Of a stretch of DNA of 64,000 bases, positions 13,546 through 26,426 are shown one piece after another. Source of the stretch: Rotaria macrura (lineage: Eukaryota; Rotifera; Eurotatoria; Philodinida; Philodinidae). A program made the translations under genes and the position numbers. The stretch is from contig OENT01000824.1 in the NCBI GenBank assembly GCA_900239685.1, positions 1 to 64,000 on the forward strand, written 5' to 3'. Under the pieces are notes generated by a model. The model saw nothing but the letters and a program-made list of their open reading frames with translations. It was not told the DNA's origin and did not search any database. Within the stretch, counting starts at the first letter, position 1. Every line of letters starts with the position of its first letter.

Positions 13546-16500
13546 ATGCCAAACGAAACAGCCATATCAAATTCAAGCAACTGTTCAGCTTGGCAACAAT
13601 CCTCATTCATGAGTAACACTGTTAATACAATAGATACACCACCAGACTCTGCTGGTTTACCTGTATGATAAACTAATGTCTTATTTCTCCTCGTATTCGA
13701 TAGATTAAATATATATATATATCTGTTTAGCCAAAAGATTGGCCAAGTCTCGCTGAGGCATCCGATGAGCCAACAGTTTCATCACAACCAAATACGCCAA
13801 GGTCACGAAATAAAAAAGGTACAAAATAATTCATCTTGATTATTCGAAAAACAATTTCTCTTAGGTAAGCCAAAATGGTTACCATTACCAATCGATTCTA
13901 CCGAAGGTAATAAATCAACAACACCGTCAACGAATTCTCAAAGTATTACGAAACAAACAAAGACAAATCGCACAAGTCGAAATTCTCGTGGTGCACGCAC
14001 AAGTAATCGAAATCGTACACGTAGTCTTGATGGTGCTACCCCTAAACGCAATCGAAAGAATCGGACAACCGCAACTGCTTACAATCCATATCAAGATTAT
14101 TACTCGTATTATTGTATGCTACTGTTGTTGTTATAGGAGATATTTGGCTTTCAAATTTTCTTTTTTTTCCGGTTAAGACTATGACCAAGGAGGAAATCCA
14201 GTAAAATTATATCCCGATAAACAAGGTAAAAAGAAGAAGAAATCGGACGGATCTGCTACTCACACAAATTCAACTGTAGATGAAGCAGGTGAGAATATTA
14301 TTTTTAATGAAAATTGACTGCATGACTTATTGCATGAATCTCGACTAATCAACTTCTTCAGTAGATCATATGTATGAAATCAGATGCCTGTCATAGATAC
14401 TAATGAACATATGAAAGATAAACAATTACAACGTGAATTTGTAATATTTTTGAATGTCTTCAAGACTAAAAAGTCATTCATCTGAAATATAAATGAAGAA
14501 AATTTCATGACATCATGAATACATTTTTTACATGTCATAAATATCAATACATAGTTATCAATCAGATACACATTTAAATTAATGACCCACGATTAGTCAA
14601 ATGATCTACATGACAATCTAACTATTAACACGTCTATATAATAAAAACAAAAGTAGGACTACAAGATCTATTGTTGAGTCACAATGGAAGATTTTTATAT
14701 AACTTCGCATCTCTTCTCTACTTATTTGACTACAGATATATGATACAAGTTTTCAATAGTTATGTGTATTGGTTATCTATAATTATGGAAAAAACAACGG
14801 CTCATCTGACTGTTTCTTAGAAGAACGACTATAGGCAAAAAGTCGAGTAATCTTCTTCAGTACTGAATCTAATCTGTGGTAGTCGTACTTTTCTACTTGG
14901 ATAGTGCCGAGCTATGTCAACATTCCTATCAAAGTTTTGGTGATGGATAAATATTGGTTAAAAATCTATAATCGATTGCATGACATGGAATACTTTATTT
15001 AAAACGAAAAAGAATGAATTTCATCGTTACGATCTCGTAAATAATTATTTCTTTTTGATACTATCTCAGGTCTTAATAGTTCAATACATGACGTTCATAA
15101 ATTTATTTTCGACGACGAAACAGTGGTTATCGATGATTGTTCTTTTGTATTACCGTATATCGAAGGAGCTTATTATTACGAATCGACAACCCCACCAGCA
15201 GATATAGATGTATCTTTTACCAATGCTAACGACTATAACATGACACCTATCGTACCTGCTTATACTGAACAACAACTGAAAGAGCTTCTTCGACGACAAG
15301 TGTACGTATTTGTTTTCTTTTTCTCGAATGCATGTTTACATCATATGACTTCGATTTATGTTTTAGAGAATATTATTTTAGTCCTGAAAATCTTCAAATC
15401 GATATATTTCTTCGACAGCAAATGGCTAAAGATGGTTACGTACCACTCTCGTTAATTGCCAGTTTCAATCGAGTTCGCTCATTATGTGATGATGTTCATT
15501 TGATTGCTAATGTTCGTCTCGAATTTTGTTGTTCTATAGTTTACATTAAAATGTTTTGTTTTTCGTGTTTTATTTTTATTCATGTGCAGGCAGTTCAAGA
15601 TAGTCTTGTTGTTGAACTTAATAATAAATTTATGGTACGTTGTCGAAATGAACCTGAACGATGGCCATTGATTATTGATGTAAACAATCATTTAACAGCA
15701 TTAAATCCCGATGTACCCGATTTTCAACCTGGAAAGATTTGGAAGAATGACAGTCAAAACATAAAAATTAATTCAGACATTCAAATCAGTATTAATGAAA
15801 CAAATGTATTAGAAGAAACGAAAACGAAAAATGAAAGTGATTGGAATCATAAGTCATCGAAACGAAAAAAGCCGACGAAGAAAAAGGTTTCGAACGAATG
15901 AAGAAAAAATTTGTTTATGTCACGATAATTTTCTTTTGATTCTAGGAAAATAAAGAACCATCCGAAGAAGTACCATTAGAACAATTATCCAAACAAGATA
16001 ATCGTGAAGAATTAGATTTCAAATTCGATGAAGAATTACCAAATAAAAATGGTAATCTACCTACATTTCGTTCGACTAATCGACGTCGAACAACATCTTT
16101 GACACTTGATATCTACGAAGAAAAGTATATTCCATGTTAATTTTTATCAATCGATTGTCTATTGAATTTTTATTTTAGTGAAAATGAAGATTCCGAATTT
16201 GAATTAGATGATGATGATATTGATAAAATTCTTATTATAACACCAACACCACCATCAAATCGTAAACATAATCATCAAAATCATGATCGTACGGGTGTCT
16301 ACACACCGCGTGCTAAGGTGACAGCCGAAGTTGCTAAAATTATCGATGATGGTTTAAGATGGTATGAAGAAGAATTATGGCATGATCGACAAAAGCCAAC
16401 GACCGAAAAAACATTAACTTTTATAACTGAAGATGAAATGCAAACTATTCGAAATCAATCAGACAAATGTAAAGAAAAGAAAATTGGTGCTAATGATCAT

Positions 16501-19500
16501 ACAGTTGAAGATAAAAATATTGAAAAACTCATTGAACGAGGTAAAAAATACAGTTTTATCAACAGACGGTTATTCTTAGCAAAGCTAATCATTTTTTTTT
16601 GAAACCAACGAATAATATTCAATGAAGCAAAGAAACAGGTGAATAGGCTTGAGTCCTAAAATTATATATAACAAGAAGCTTGACGCTAGTCGTAGTCAAC
16701 ACTCAAGTATTCGAGAGTCTGTACTAAGTTTTCGAATAAAGGCCAAGAGCTAGTGGCATAATGCTTCATTAGAAATGCAAATATTAATCATTTCGCTATT
16801 GAATATCTTCGATTTTTCAACTATACCGCTAGAGACTGTATAACAAGTACAAATCACGCGCTTTATATAACGACGAATTGCATGCATCAGTTCAAATGCA
16901 TGTGAAAATTGAGTCATTCTGTTCATTGACGAATAAATAGCAAGTACTGTGCAACGAAAAGAGAAAAAAAAAGTTTCCAAGCAACATTGGGAGTATACTT
17001 CATCATGAATGCAGATCTGCCCATGTAATTACATATTGTATGCTTATCATGTTTTTCATTCTAATGTTGGAAACTAGAAAACTATATTCGTTTACTTTTA
17101 GAAAACAATCTATCAAATGTTTCTGATGAAAAGCAATGCCGTAGTCCAGCTATTACTATAATTCATTCAAATAATCGTCCATTGCCTCAAGTCGAACCAT
17201 TCTATCATCCAAAATATTTACCTCATAACATCCAACAAAATTTATCATCTTCACCAGCAAATGATATTATTTCTCAATCGTTACCAAATAATCTTCAAAA
17301 ATCAAACGAGAATAATTCTACGACTTTACAAACATCAACAACAGATACAAATGATAATAGACATCTATCGGATACGCACAATGATGAACCACGAACTCCA
17401 CATTCACGTGCAAAACATGTTGCTCGATTTTATCCAGTTACTAAAGATGCACCTGTTGTTAAAGCCGATGTAAAGTTTTTCTTACGTATAATATAGTTCA
17501 AAAACAATAACTTTATTTCTCTAGACACCTGGTCTTAAGCGTAAAACACGTCATAGTGAAAATCCACCCATTGAAAGTTCAGTTGGTTGGGTGTTTGATT
17601 CACGTGCACATCCAACGACGAAACAACGAAGCAATACAATGACTAGTGCTATGTAAGATATGAATTCTGTGTATTTCATTACGAATGAATACATGCAGTA
17701 ATAACAGAAAAGTTTCTTCGAACAATTATTTTTCACTTCGCTCCTTAACGAGAACATTGAGGATAAACCGGAGCCATGATTTCCAATTGGAAGAACTACT
17801 GTTCAAATTTCCACGTACTGGTATCTTGAAAGTTATCTTTCCAAAGTCTTGCATTATCAGTGACTGTTTTTTGCTTAAAATTCGTCCATGGAAAGTTGTC
17901 ATGTAAGTCTTTTCGATGGGAAATCATTTTGAACGACTCAATTTATGTGTCTAAACTATTTACCTTGTAACTTTACTTATTACAGATAGACTTATTTTCT
18001 TATCATGCAATATATGGGTAACGTAAATAAATATAGTACAATAACTTGTGTTTGTTTTATTGTAAAAAGTTTTCTTTTGCCATTTGTTCCTAATCCAGAA
18101 AGTTGAATGTCGATGTGTATAATAATCATAATCGAATATTTTTATTATCTCAAAATCATGTTTCATTTATTTATTTAGAAATCGACAACAAGATTTCTAT
18201 GATCAATATTCATCATCCTACAATGATTCTCATTATTGGCATGGAAGTAATCCGAATTCATACGATTTTTATGGTTCAACACCGGTGGAAATTCCTCAAT
18301 TTCAACATCCATCTCATACACTTTTACAACAAAGTGGTTTTACACAACAAGTTTATCTTAAATATAAACAAGAGTGTCTTGATGGTAAAAGGAAATCATT
18401 AATAATATGGAAATTGATTTTTATCAAAAGATATGAATGACTAGCTGCGAAAAGATTTGAGATTCAAACAAGGAGTTTAATGGAGATCTTTATTGAATAG
18501 TTAGTTTTCTTTTTAAACAATTTCTTGAAAAGGAGATTAGATCGAATGAATAAGTATTTCATTAGTTAACTCTGTAAATATACGAATTATATTAATCATT
18601 TCACTGGCAAACATTGAACCAATTATTGGAAAGTCTTTGAATAATTTCAATAGCCATTGTAATCAAAGTAATTGTTTTGCATTTGCTTGAATAAAACGAG
18701 AAACGAATTTTCCACAGACAAGAATCAACAAAACAAAAATTAAAATGGTCTACTCTGAAATCTTCATTTCGTACTATTTCTATTGTCCACTTAAAGTAAA
18801 AGACATCGTTTAAGTTTCATACATTACTTTGATTTTTTAATGAAAATCAATGTCTGTCGCTAATTTTGATTGTTTGATTTTCGAATAGACTCTTTAGTTT
18901 GAACTTATCGAAAGTTAAAATACATAATTATGATCGAATTTTTAGAACGTACTAAACTTGGTCATGGTCAGTCTATGGAAATGAATACACTCTATCGGTT
19001 TTGGTCATTTTTCTTACGTGAAAATTTTAATCGTCGTATGTACAATGAATTTAAACAATATTCTGTTGAAGATGCTAAAACAGATCATCGGTATGCAAAA
19101 TAAAGATCAAATACTAAATGCATAGTGTTTTATTTTTTCTATTAAGATATGGTGTTGAATGTCTCTTTCGATTTTACACATATGGATTAGAAAATCATTT
19201 CCGGCAACATGTATTTGACGATTTTCAACAAGAAACTCTTCGTGATTATGAAGCTGGTAATAATGGACAACGAACTTACTATATAATTTTTATGTCAACA
19301 CGATTTCAATCTATCTATTTAGGTCAATTGTATGGTTTGGAAAAATTTTGGGCTTTTCTGAAATATTCTCGACAAAAGCCAAGAATAAACCTCAAACTTG
19401 AAGATATATTGAAAAATTACAAAAAACTTGAAGATTTCCGTGTTGATGGTGCATCGTTTCCTCAACAATTTTATCCGACAAAATCAGGAATCAAAGTAAA

Positions 19501-19729
19501 TGAAAATAGAGAGAGAAACAAAAAAAAACACGATTTATTTATTTGTTGTTCATAATTGAAAACGTTTCTCTTTTCTTAGACTGTTCCACCGCCAGAAGCA
19601 ATCGCTGCTGCTGTAGCCAAGAACAGTGACATATCGCATTCATTAAAAACCAGTGGTGAACATTTTCCAACGCGTAATCGTGGTCAAGCTCGACAATCGA
19701 ATCGACGGACAATATCTGAACGGTGCTAA
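13546..19729 (+). CDS. LARP1: La-related protein 1 (LARP1)
   Basis: RNA-binding regulator of TOP-mRNA translation and stability downstream of mTORC1 (family knowledge). Sixteen exons: 13546-13662, 13731-13818, 13865-14113, 14178-14288, 15070-15301, 15367-15511, 15590-15886, 15946-16124, 16179-16540, 17102-17469, 17525-17652, 18179-18384, 18946-19090, 19147-19256, 19323-19495, 19580-19729; 1019 aa. The La motif at about 262-345 has the LARP1 signature ([19 protein letters not shown], then [11 protein letters not shown] and NEPERWPL). The C-terminal DM15 cap-binding repeats at about 790-955 include [33 protein letters not shown] and [13 protein letters not shown] basic Arg/Ser/Thr stretch precedes the La motif. 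The frame is open upstream of the chosen ATG, so extra 5' coding exons are possible. Introns of 780, 561, 526 and 561 nt show nothing else. Polyadenylation signal at 20033-20038. Confidence 0.95.
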
Positions 19730-19743
19730 ACAATTGATAAACG

Positions 19744-19774
<31 letters not shown>

Positions 19775-20135
19775 TTTTTCTTCTTCTCGTCTCAAAACGG
19801 TGCTCATATTGGTTCGAGTGGGTTTCGGTTTGTTTAAAGTATGCATGTTTTTTTTCTTGGCTTTCAAAGTTTATTGTTATTTAATCTTTTTCTATGTATA
19901 TATTACATTGGTTTGCTACTGTAGAAGATAGATAGATTAAATAGTGATGCATTTTTTTGTGTCGATAGAGATATGAATTTTCATATGGACTCGTTGGTTT
20001 TTTGTTTTTCTCTTTTTTTGGAACTATTTGCTAATAAAACTAAAGGCAACTAAAGAAAACTAAATTTAATCATAGCTAAAAACATGTCGTCCTGTATGCT
20101 TTTCCCTTTTTTAGAAAAAAAGAAAACTATAGACA

Positions 20136-21694
20136 ATGGCTGCATCTCGTTTATTCAATAGTATTGGTAAGATTTTATTAGTGAGATATGTTGATAGAGG
20201 AATGATTTGTTTAGGAAGACTTGGTATTGGTCTAGCTGTTGCTGGTGGTGTCATTAATTCAATGCTTTATAATGGTAAGTGAGAAAAACGGGTTTTTTTT
20301 TCACATAAGTAAATTTACAAATGTATTTTAGTGGATGCAGGTCATCGTGCTGTCATTTTCGATCGTTTTCAAGGTGTAAAAGAAGACGTTATTGGAGAAG
20401 GAACTCATTTTATGATTCCATGGCTTCATAGACCTATAATATTTGATATTCGTACACGTCCACGATCTATTCCTTCGATAACAGGAACAAAAGGTATGCA
20501 AAACAAGACACGGGAAAACAATGTACTTGAATAGATAAAAATCGAAAGGATAAGCACGCGAAAGGAAACAATGTAGGTAAATATAATATTCATTGAAAGA
20601 TCACTCAAATGTACGTGTGTATATAAATCTTCTAATGACGCCCAACTATTTCGGGTAATAGTAACGATGTGGCTCAATGTATTGACTGATAACCTTTACG
20701 ATTGTTTTCTTTTTACGTGCTTACCTTTACAATATTGAGTTTTACTAGTTCCTCGATACTAGGTGATGTTTTCATAAAATTTGAAACCTAATGTTTCTAT
20801 TGTTTTCCAATCGTATTAAAGAAAACACATTTACTATTCTCTATAACTTAATCTCTTAGATTTACAAACGATTAATATAACATTACGTATTCTTTATCGG
20901 CCAAATGCTTCATTTTTACCAAAAATTTTTACTAGCTTGGGCTTAGATTATGAAGAACGTGTATTACCATCGATTACTAATGAAGTTTTAAAATCTGTTG
21001 TTGTAAGTTATGAATAGTTTTGTTCTTTTCGATTGTGAATAAATCACGTTATCATTAGGCTCAATTCGATGCTATTGAATTGATTACACAACGTACACTT
21101 GTTTCTCAACATGTCAGTGAACTATTAACTGAACGCGCAAGTCAATTCGGTTTATTACTTGATGATATATCCATTGTAAGAGATGAACAAGAATGATTTC
21201 TATGGCGATTGATTCTATTATTTGTTTTTTTGTTTCTTTCAATTAGACACATTTAAGTTTTGGGCCTGAATTCACTAGTGCTGTTGAATTGAAACAGGTT
21301 GCACAGCAAGATGCTGAAAAACAACGATTTTTAGTCGAAAAAGTAAATAGATAAGAATATAAATTTGTATGAAGTCATTCGTGTGTATTCCTTCTTTAAA
21401 TGATTATTAGGCCGAACAAAGTCGTCAAGCAAATGTCATTGCCGCTGAAGGTGATGCTCGTGCCGCCGATTTGATCGGTAAAGCTTTGGGCGAAGCTGGC
21501 GATGGTAAATTTTCGAATGAATTAATTTATGTTTTGCTTACGTTTCTTTTTGCTTTAATTTTTACTAAGGTTTGATTGAACTTCGACGTATCGAAGCCGC
21601 AGAAGACATTGCAACTCAATTGTCTAAATCAAGAAATATCGTCTATTTACCACATGGTCCTCAAATGTTACTCAATATTTCTAATGCTATGTAA
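20136..21694 (+). CDS. PHB1: Prohibitin-1
   Basis: Inner mitochondrial membrane scaffold that forms ring complexes with prohibitin-2. Eight exons: 20136-20166, 20215-20274, 20332-20493, 20860-21002, 21059-21175, 21247-21342, 21411-21504, 21570-21694; 275 aa, close to the usual 272. An N-terminal hydrophobic anchor ([17 protein letters not shown]) precedes an SPFH/Band-7 domain ([23 protein letters not shown]). A C-terminal coiled coil follows ([32 protein letters not shown]), then the conserved [12 protein letters not shown] end. PHB1 rather than PHB2 is indicated by length and by the N-terminus, which lacks the longer PHB2 extension. AATAAA at 21756-21761. It lies only 406 bp after LARP1 and 229 bp before ABHD18. 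Confidence 0.96.
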
Positions 21695-21923
21695 TAGAAA
21701 TGTTCTGTTTTTCGTTTATCTCTTTCGTAGTAAACTAGTGAGATTGATTTAGACAAATAAAAAAGAACTCATAAAACTTTTTTTTTTGTATGCGTGTGTT
21801 TGTCAACAATTATAAGAAAACTAAACTACTGTATTATCATTTTCTTGTTCGATTAAAAACAAAAGATCAAATGAACAAAACAATTCTCTAGATGATATCA
21901 AAGATTCGAGTACGATTAAAATC

Positions 21924-23443
21924 ATGAATTTCGATAATCTCTTCCGACGTTTTATATTAACTCAATCATTTGTACGTGGCTGGGGAAATCCATTAAATTT
22001 ACAAGAAATTTTTACCTATCGACGTGAAAAGATTGGTGTCAGAGACGAATGTGCGAAACTTGTACCACCTGAAAGTGTCCAAGAAAATACTGTTGAAATC
22101 GTTAAACAAGAAATAAAAGGTGATCGAAAATATATAGATGCTCGATTTCGTTCACCACTTGCCGATTATTTACCGCATATGGTAAGGAACGAAAGTTATT
22201 CTGTAGTCTAATGAATTGATTTATTTTCTCCCTCTGGGAGATTGACTCAAATAGGTTCCACGTGAAGTAGCAACAGCTCATTTTCAACTTGTTCTACCAA
22301 GTGATCATCGATTAGGTGTTGATTCAATACCGATGGGAATCTGCTTTGCTGGAACGGGTGATCATGGTTTTAGTCGACGAAGATTTCTTACTGCCGTACC
22401 ACTGATCAATCAATATCGTATAGGTTCGATTCTTCTTGAAAATCCGTATTATGGTTTAAGAAAACCAACAAATCAATCGCGTTCGTCGTTGTTTTATGTT
22501 ACCGATTTGTATATTATGGGCAAAGCAATTGTTCTAGAATCGCTTGTACTTCTGCATTGGTGTAAAAAAATGAAATTAACACCAACGATTTTACATGGTT
22601 TTTCTCTTGGTGGGCACATGGCCTCGTTAGCATTTACGAAGTAAAGGCCAGTTCTGTGATAATTATAATTTTTAAAGAATCAAAAAAGATCGACTTTTAC
22701 TATGAAAACTGGCGAGCACTACTTTTTCTGCGGACAAAAAATTGACTGTAAGATTATATTTATTAGACTCCTCTGTCTAAAGAAAGCTGTCTTTATTTGC
22801 GTGCATCATTGTTGTGTATAGTTTTCTCTAGTCAAATCACTGGTTGCATCATTCTCTTAGAGAAAAATTGTTGAATCATATTGGTGAGAACTATATATAT
22901 ATCTATTTTAGTTGGTCTGGTCCACTGTCTCTTTTATCCTGTGCTTCTTGGTCATCAAGTTCAACTGTATTTTGTGATGGTGTACTTTCACGTACTATTC
23001 CATGGTCTCTTCTGAAACAACAATTCTATGAAAATAAAGAATATCAAACATTTTATGATTATCTACGTGAGCGTAATAGATCATCCGAGTCAAATATGGT
23101 TGTTACCGATCCAGTGAAAGACATGATGCGTCTTCTTATGGACGAATTTACATCTCTACATAATTATTCCCGTCCAATACAATCGAATATATCTAATGCG
23201 ATGTTTATTGCATGCACAAACGATGGATATGTACTACGTGATGGTATTCCACATATGAATGATGTATGGCCTGGCTGCAGTATTCGATATATTCCTCATG
23301 GACATGTTAGTGCGTTTCTATTCAATCAGTCAGGCTTTCATCATGCTGTTGCTGAAATGCTACAACGACAACAACCCAATGTCAAACTAAAAAAGAATCC
23401 AATCATACCATCCGTATCTGTTAATACAACTGAAAATTCGTGA
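21924..23443 (+). CDS. ABHD18: ABHD18-like alpha/beta hydrolase
   Basis: Member of the ABHD18 (DUF2048) family, predicted alpha/beta hydrolases. Exons 21924-22181, 22255-22640, 22912-23443; 391 aa. The N-terminus (FDNLFRRFILTQSFVRGWG) and the block FAGTGDHGFSRRR match the family. The nucleophile elbow reads HGFSLGGHMASLAFTN with Ser in GxSxG context. A C-terminal His in IRYIPHGHVSAFL is the likely catalytic His. The intron at 22641-22911 is longer than usual here, and exon 3 starts by completing AAT in TNWSGPL. AATAAA at 23536-23541. Substrate is not deducible from sequence. Confidence 0.9.
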
Positions 23444-24455
23444 AGATAATTCTTTTTCTGTACATTTTTTTTTGAGAAAAGTACTGGCAATGCTGTTATT
23501 GTTGCAATGTTTCGTTTTTGTATCAGCTACGAAAAAATAAAAGTATAACATCGAAGTTTCAATTGATTATCTTCATGGAAGGCATTCTTGCTACAGGATA
23601 TAGAAGATAGGGATATCATTTCATACATCTGTAGTATAAAAACACATAGGTTAAAAACATAGAAAATATGGATGTATCACATGTTTATCAGAAAAGTGCT
23701 AAACTGTAATATAAGAGGGGCGTGTTATTTGAAGCTTCGATACAGGTACTCTTGTTTAATTCAACTTTATAGAATTTACTATAAAACAAACCTCTTTCAA
23801 AATACATACTCTAAAAATAACTTCTGATGTCTTCAATATCTAAATACGATAGTGAAACAATATCCATCTGTGTGCTCTGTGAATCTTCGTTTTCAATATT
23901 AATTCGATAGAAAAATACAATCTACTGTGTACACATCGAGTATATAACACATGAAAGAAAAACCTGAGAGTAATACGAAAATGTGTGATGCAAAAAAATC
24001 ATATTTTCGCGATAAAATTGGAATTAGCGCATAAATAAAAATTAAAAAACAACGCCCGCATCCAGTTTTGTCCTCTAGACGGTTTCGATGATTTCTCTTA
24101 ACTCATTTTAACGATTTGAAAAATCTTTTTGTATCTTGAAAAATTAATATTGTTGACAAAAGTTTCTGATCACTTGCAATAGTTTGAGTTATTAGAGTAA
24201 TAATAACATATGATCGATGACAGAACCACAATGATTCTTACTGCTTAATGATCAACGTGATAATGAAATCTCAGTTTTTCGTTGATGTCTTCTGTGAAAA
24301 ATATCTTTGCTCTCTACAATAATGTGCTATCAAATAAGATTACCTTGATTTCCAAAATTTGCACATGTTTTCGGTTTTATCTTATCTCGTAAATTGGGTA
24401 AATTTACAGGTGCAGCATATTATGGTTTCTATCTTAGCTTTTTTTTTCAGCACAA
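23444..24455. other. Intergenic, ABHD18 to acid ceramidase
   Basis: About 1 kb of AT-rich spacer. It holds the ABHD18 3' end signal and presumably the acid ceramidase promoter. No repeat or ORF of note seen. Confidence 0.6.
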
Positions 24456-26426
24456 ATGAAGATATTCTATTCGATTTCGTTTTTATTTGCTATCAATCTA
24501 ATTCAAAAAATTGTATGTATGATTGACCTAATAAGGATTGATCTATGATGCGACTCTGATTAAGGTCAGTGAACAATGCTTGAATGATCAATGGCCGCCA
24601 AAACCAGAACGCGTTTTGCCCACCTATGTTATCAATTTAGATGCTCCACCTGTTGAACGTTGGAAAGATGTTACCGTTAAATATAAAAGTCAAGTAAGTA
24701 GTTCAATTTTTATTCAGATGATTATATGTGTAAAATAGATTAGTGATTTGGTTGCTTACTTGAAAGCATACATTCTTGAAATTTCGCCAGAACTTCAATT
24801 TTTAATTAATCTCGTTGATACGAAACTGGTATGTCGTCTTCTATAATAGTTTTATTTTAGTATCGTAATATTTTTCTTTGTTAATCATTGTGTAACATCA
24901 GCCAGCTATGGCTGATACTTTACCCGCACCGTACGGTGATGAATTGAAAGGCATCAGTCAAGCATCTGGATTACCATTGGGTATGTAAAATAGATTGTAA
25001 ACACCTGTCGCAGTTGAACATTTTCAGTGATTTCTTTAGAATAATGATATCTGCATATTTTTCATTATTTAGGTGAAATTGTCTTATACAATATTTTTTA
25101 TGAAATTTCATCTTATTGTACATCTGTTGTTGGACAAGATCAAGATGGAAATATCTTTCATGGACGTAATCTTGATTTTGGTGGAGCTTTAGGGTAAAAG
25201 AAATTAAAGAATGTGCTTAATTATCAAAAGTCGGCAGCGTAATCTAATAGACATAAATTATGTCAATCGGCAATTAACATCTTTGAAATCCATAGTCTCA
25301 TGTTCAGTAATAACTTGAAATCAACTAATGAATCTTGTTGAATTAAAACCTTGAGGATTTCATCTTTAGCCGTAAGGTGTTGCACAATTTCGTTCTTCAT
25401 AGTATACGATGTACTTCAAAATATTTCCTTACTATTCGTCAGGATAGTTTTTGTCAAATCATATACAGACATGAAAATGTATCAAAGAAGTATCCATTGA
25501 CTTCTTCTACTAAATAAATTCATTTTTTAGCTGGGATAAATTAAATCATACATGGGAATTAACAGAAAAACTACGCCCATTAATGGTTCAAATTAACTAT
25601 ACACAAAATAGTCAAGTACTTTTCAAAACAACAACTTTTCTCGGGTATAATAAATGCATTCATAGGACATTTTTATCAAAATTCTTTACTGTATTCTTTT
25701 AGTTATATTGGATCATTGACTGGAATTAAACCAGGTGTGTTTAGTGTTTCAATCAATGAACGTAATAGTCTTAAAGGGGGTTATATTGGTTTAATTGAAT
25801 GGCTCTTTAATATGAATCGAAATCAATCGTTTATCACATTTGCTATACGTGATATGCTCACTAAATCAGAAAGTTATGATCAAACAGTGAAATATTTATC
25901 TGAAGTTCCACTATTGGCTCCATGCTATTACATAGTTGCAGGACCTAAATCTGGACAAGTAAAAAACATAGATTGCAATTGTAATCATACATATGTACAA
26001 GCATTATATATATAAATATTCTTTTGTTCTATGAAAGGGTGCCATAATAACTCGATCACGTAATGAAGCTGATGATGTCAAACAATTGGGTAAAGATAAT
26101 CTATGGTTCGTAGCTCAAACTAATTATGATAATTGGAAACCACAACCAATTTTTGATGATCGTTTAACACCTTGTATTAAGTGTATGCAAACCAAAGGCA
26201 AAAATCAAGTTACATTTGAATCTTTGTTCAATGTACTCTCGTCGCGACCTATGCTCAATAAAGTAATGTCTCTTGTTCAATGTGGATTTTGTTGCTTTTA
26301 ATATTCATGTTTCGTCTTGGTTTTAAGGAAACTGTATATACATCTTTGATGGAGCCAGCAACAGGACGCTTTGAAGCTTACTGGCAATATTGTCGTGACG
26401 AAGAAGCTCCGTGTCGACCATGGTAA
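24456..26426 (+). CDS. Acid ceramidase / NAAA-family amidohydrolase
   Basis: Lysosomal N-terminal-nucleophile hydrolase that cleaves ceramide to sphingosine and fatty acid. Nine exons: 24456-24512, 24565-24693, 24739-24828, 24902-24980, 25073-25193, 25531-25644, 25703-25958, 26038-26262, 26328-26426; 389 aa (human ASAH1 395). Exon 1 encodes a signal peptide ([17 protein letters not shown]). The first ATG frame reaches a stop unless the 52-nt intron 24513-24564 is removed, which supports the model. The nucleophile Cys is at about residue 134 in [15 protein letters not shown], followed by the family block [18 protein letters not shown]-terminal Cys residues ([13 protein letters not shown]) could form disulfides. 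NAAA is the alternative; overall length, the GWDKLN context and the Cys-rich tail favour ASAH1-like. Confidence 0.9.

Noticed and set aside
24513..24536. 24-nt intron at the start of the acid ceramidase gene (GTATGT...ATAAG)
   Set aside because: Too short. The 52-nt intron 24513-24564 keeps the frame and matches local intron sizes.
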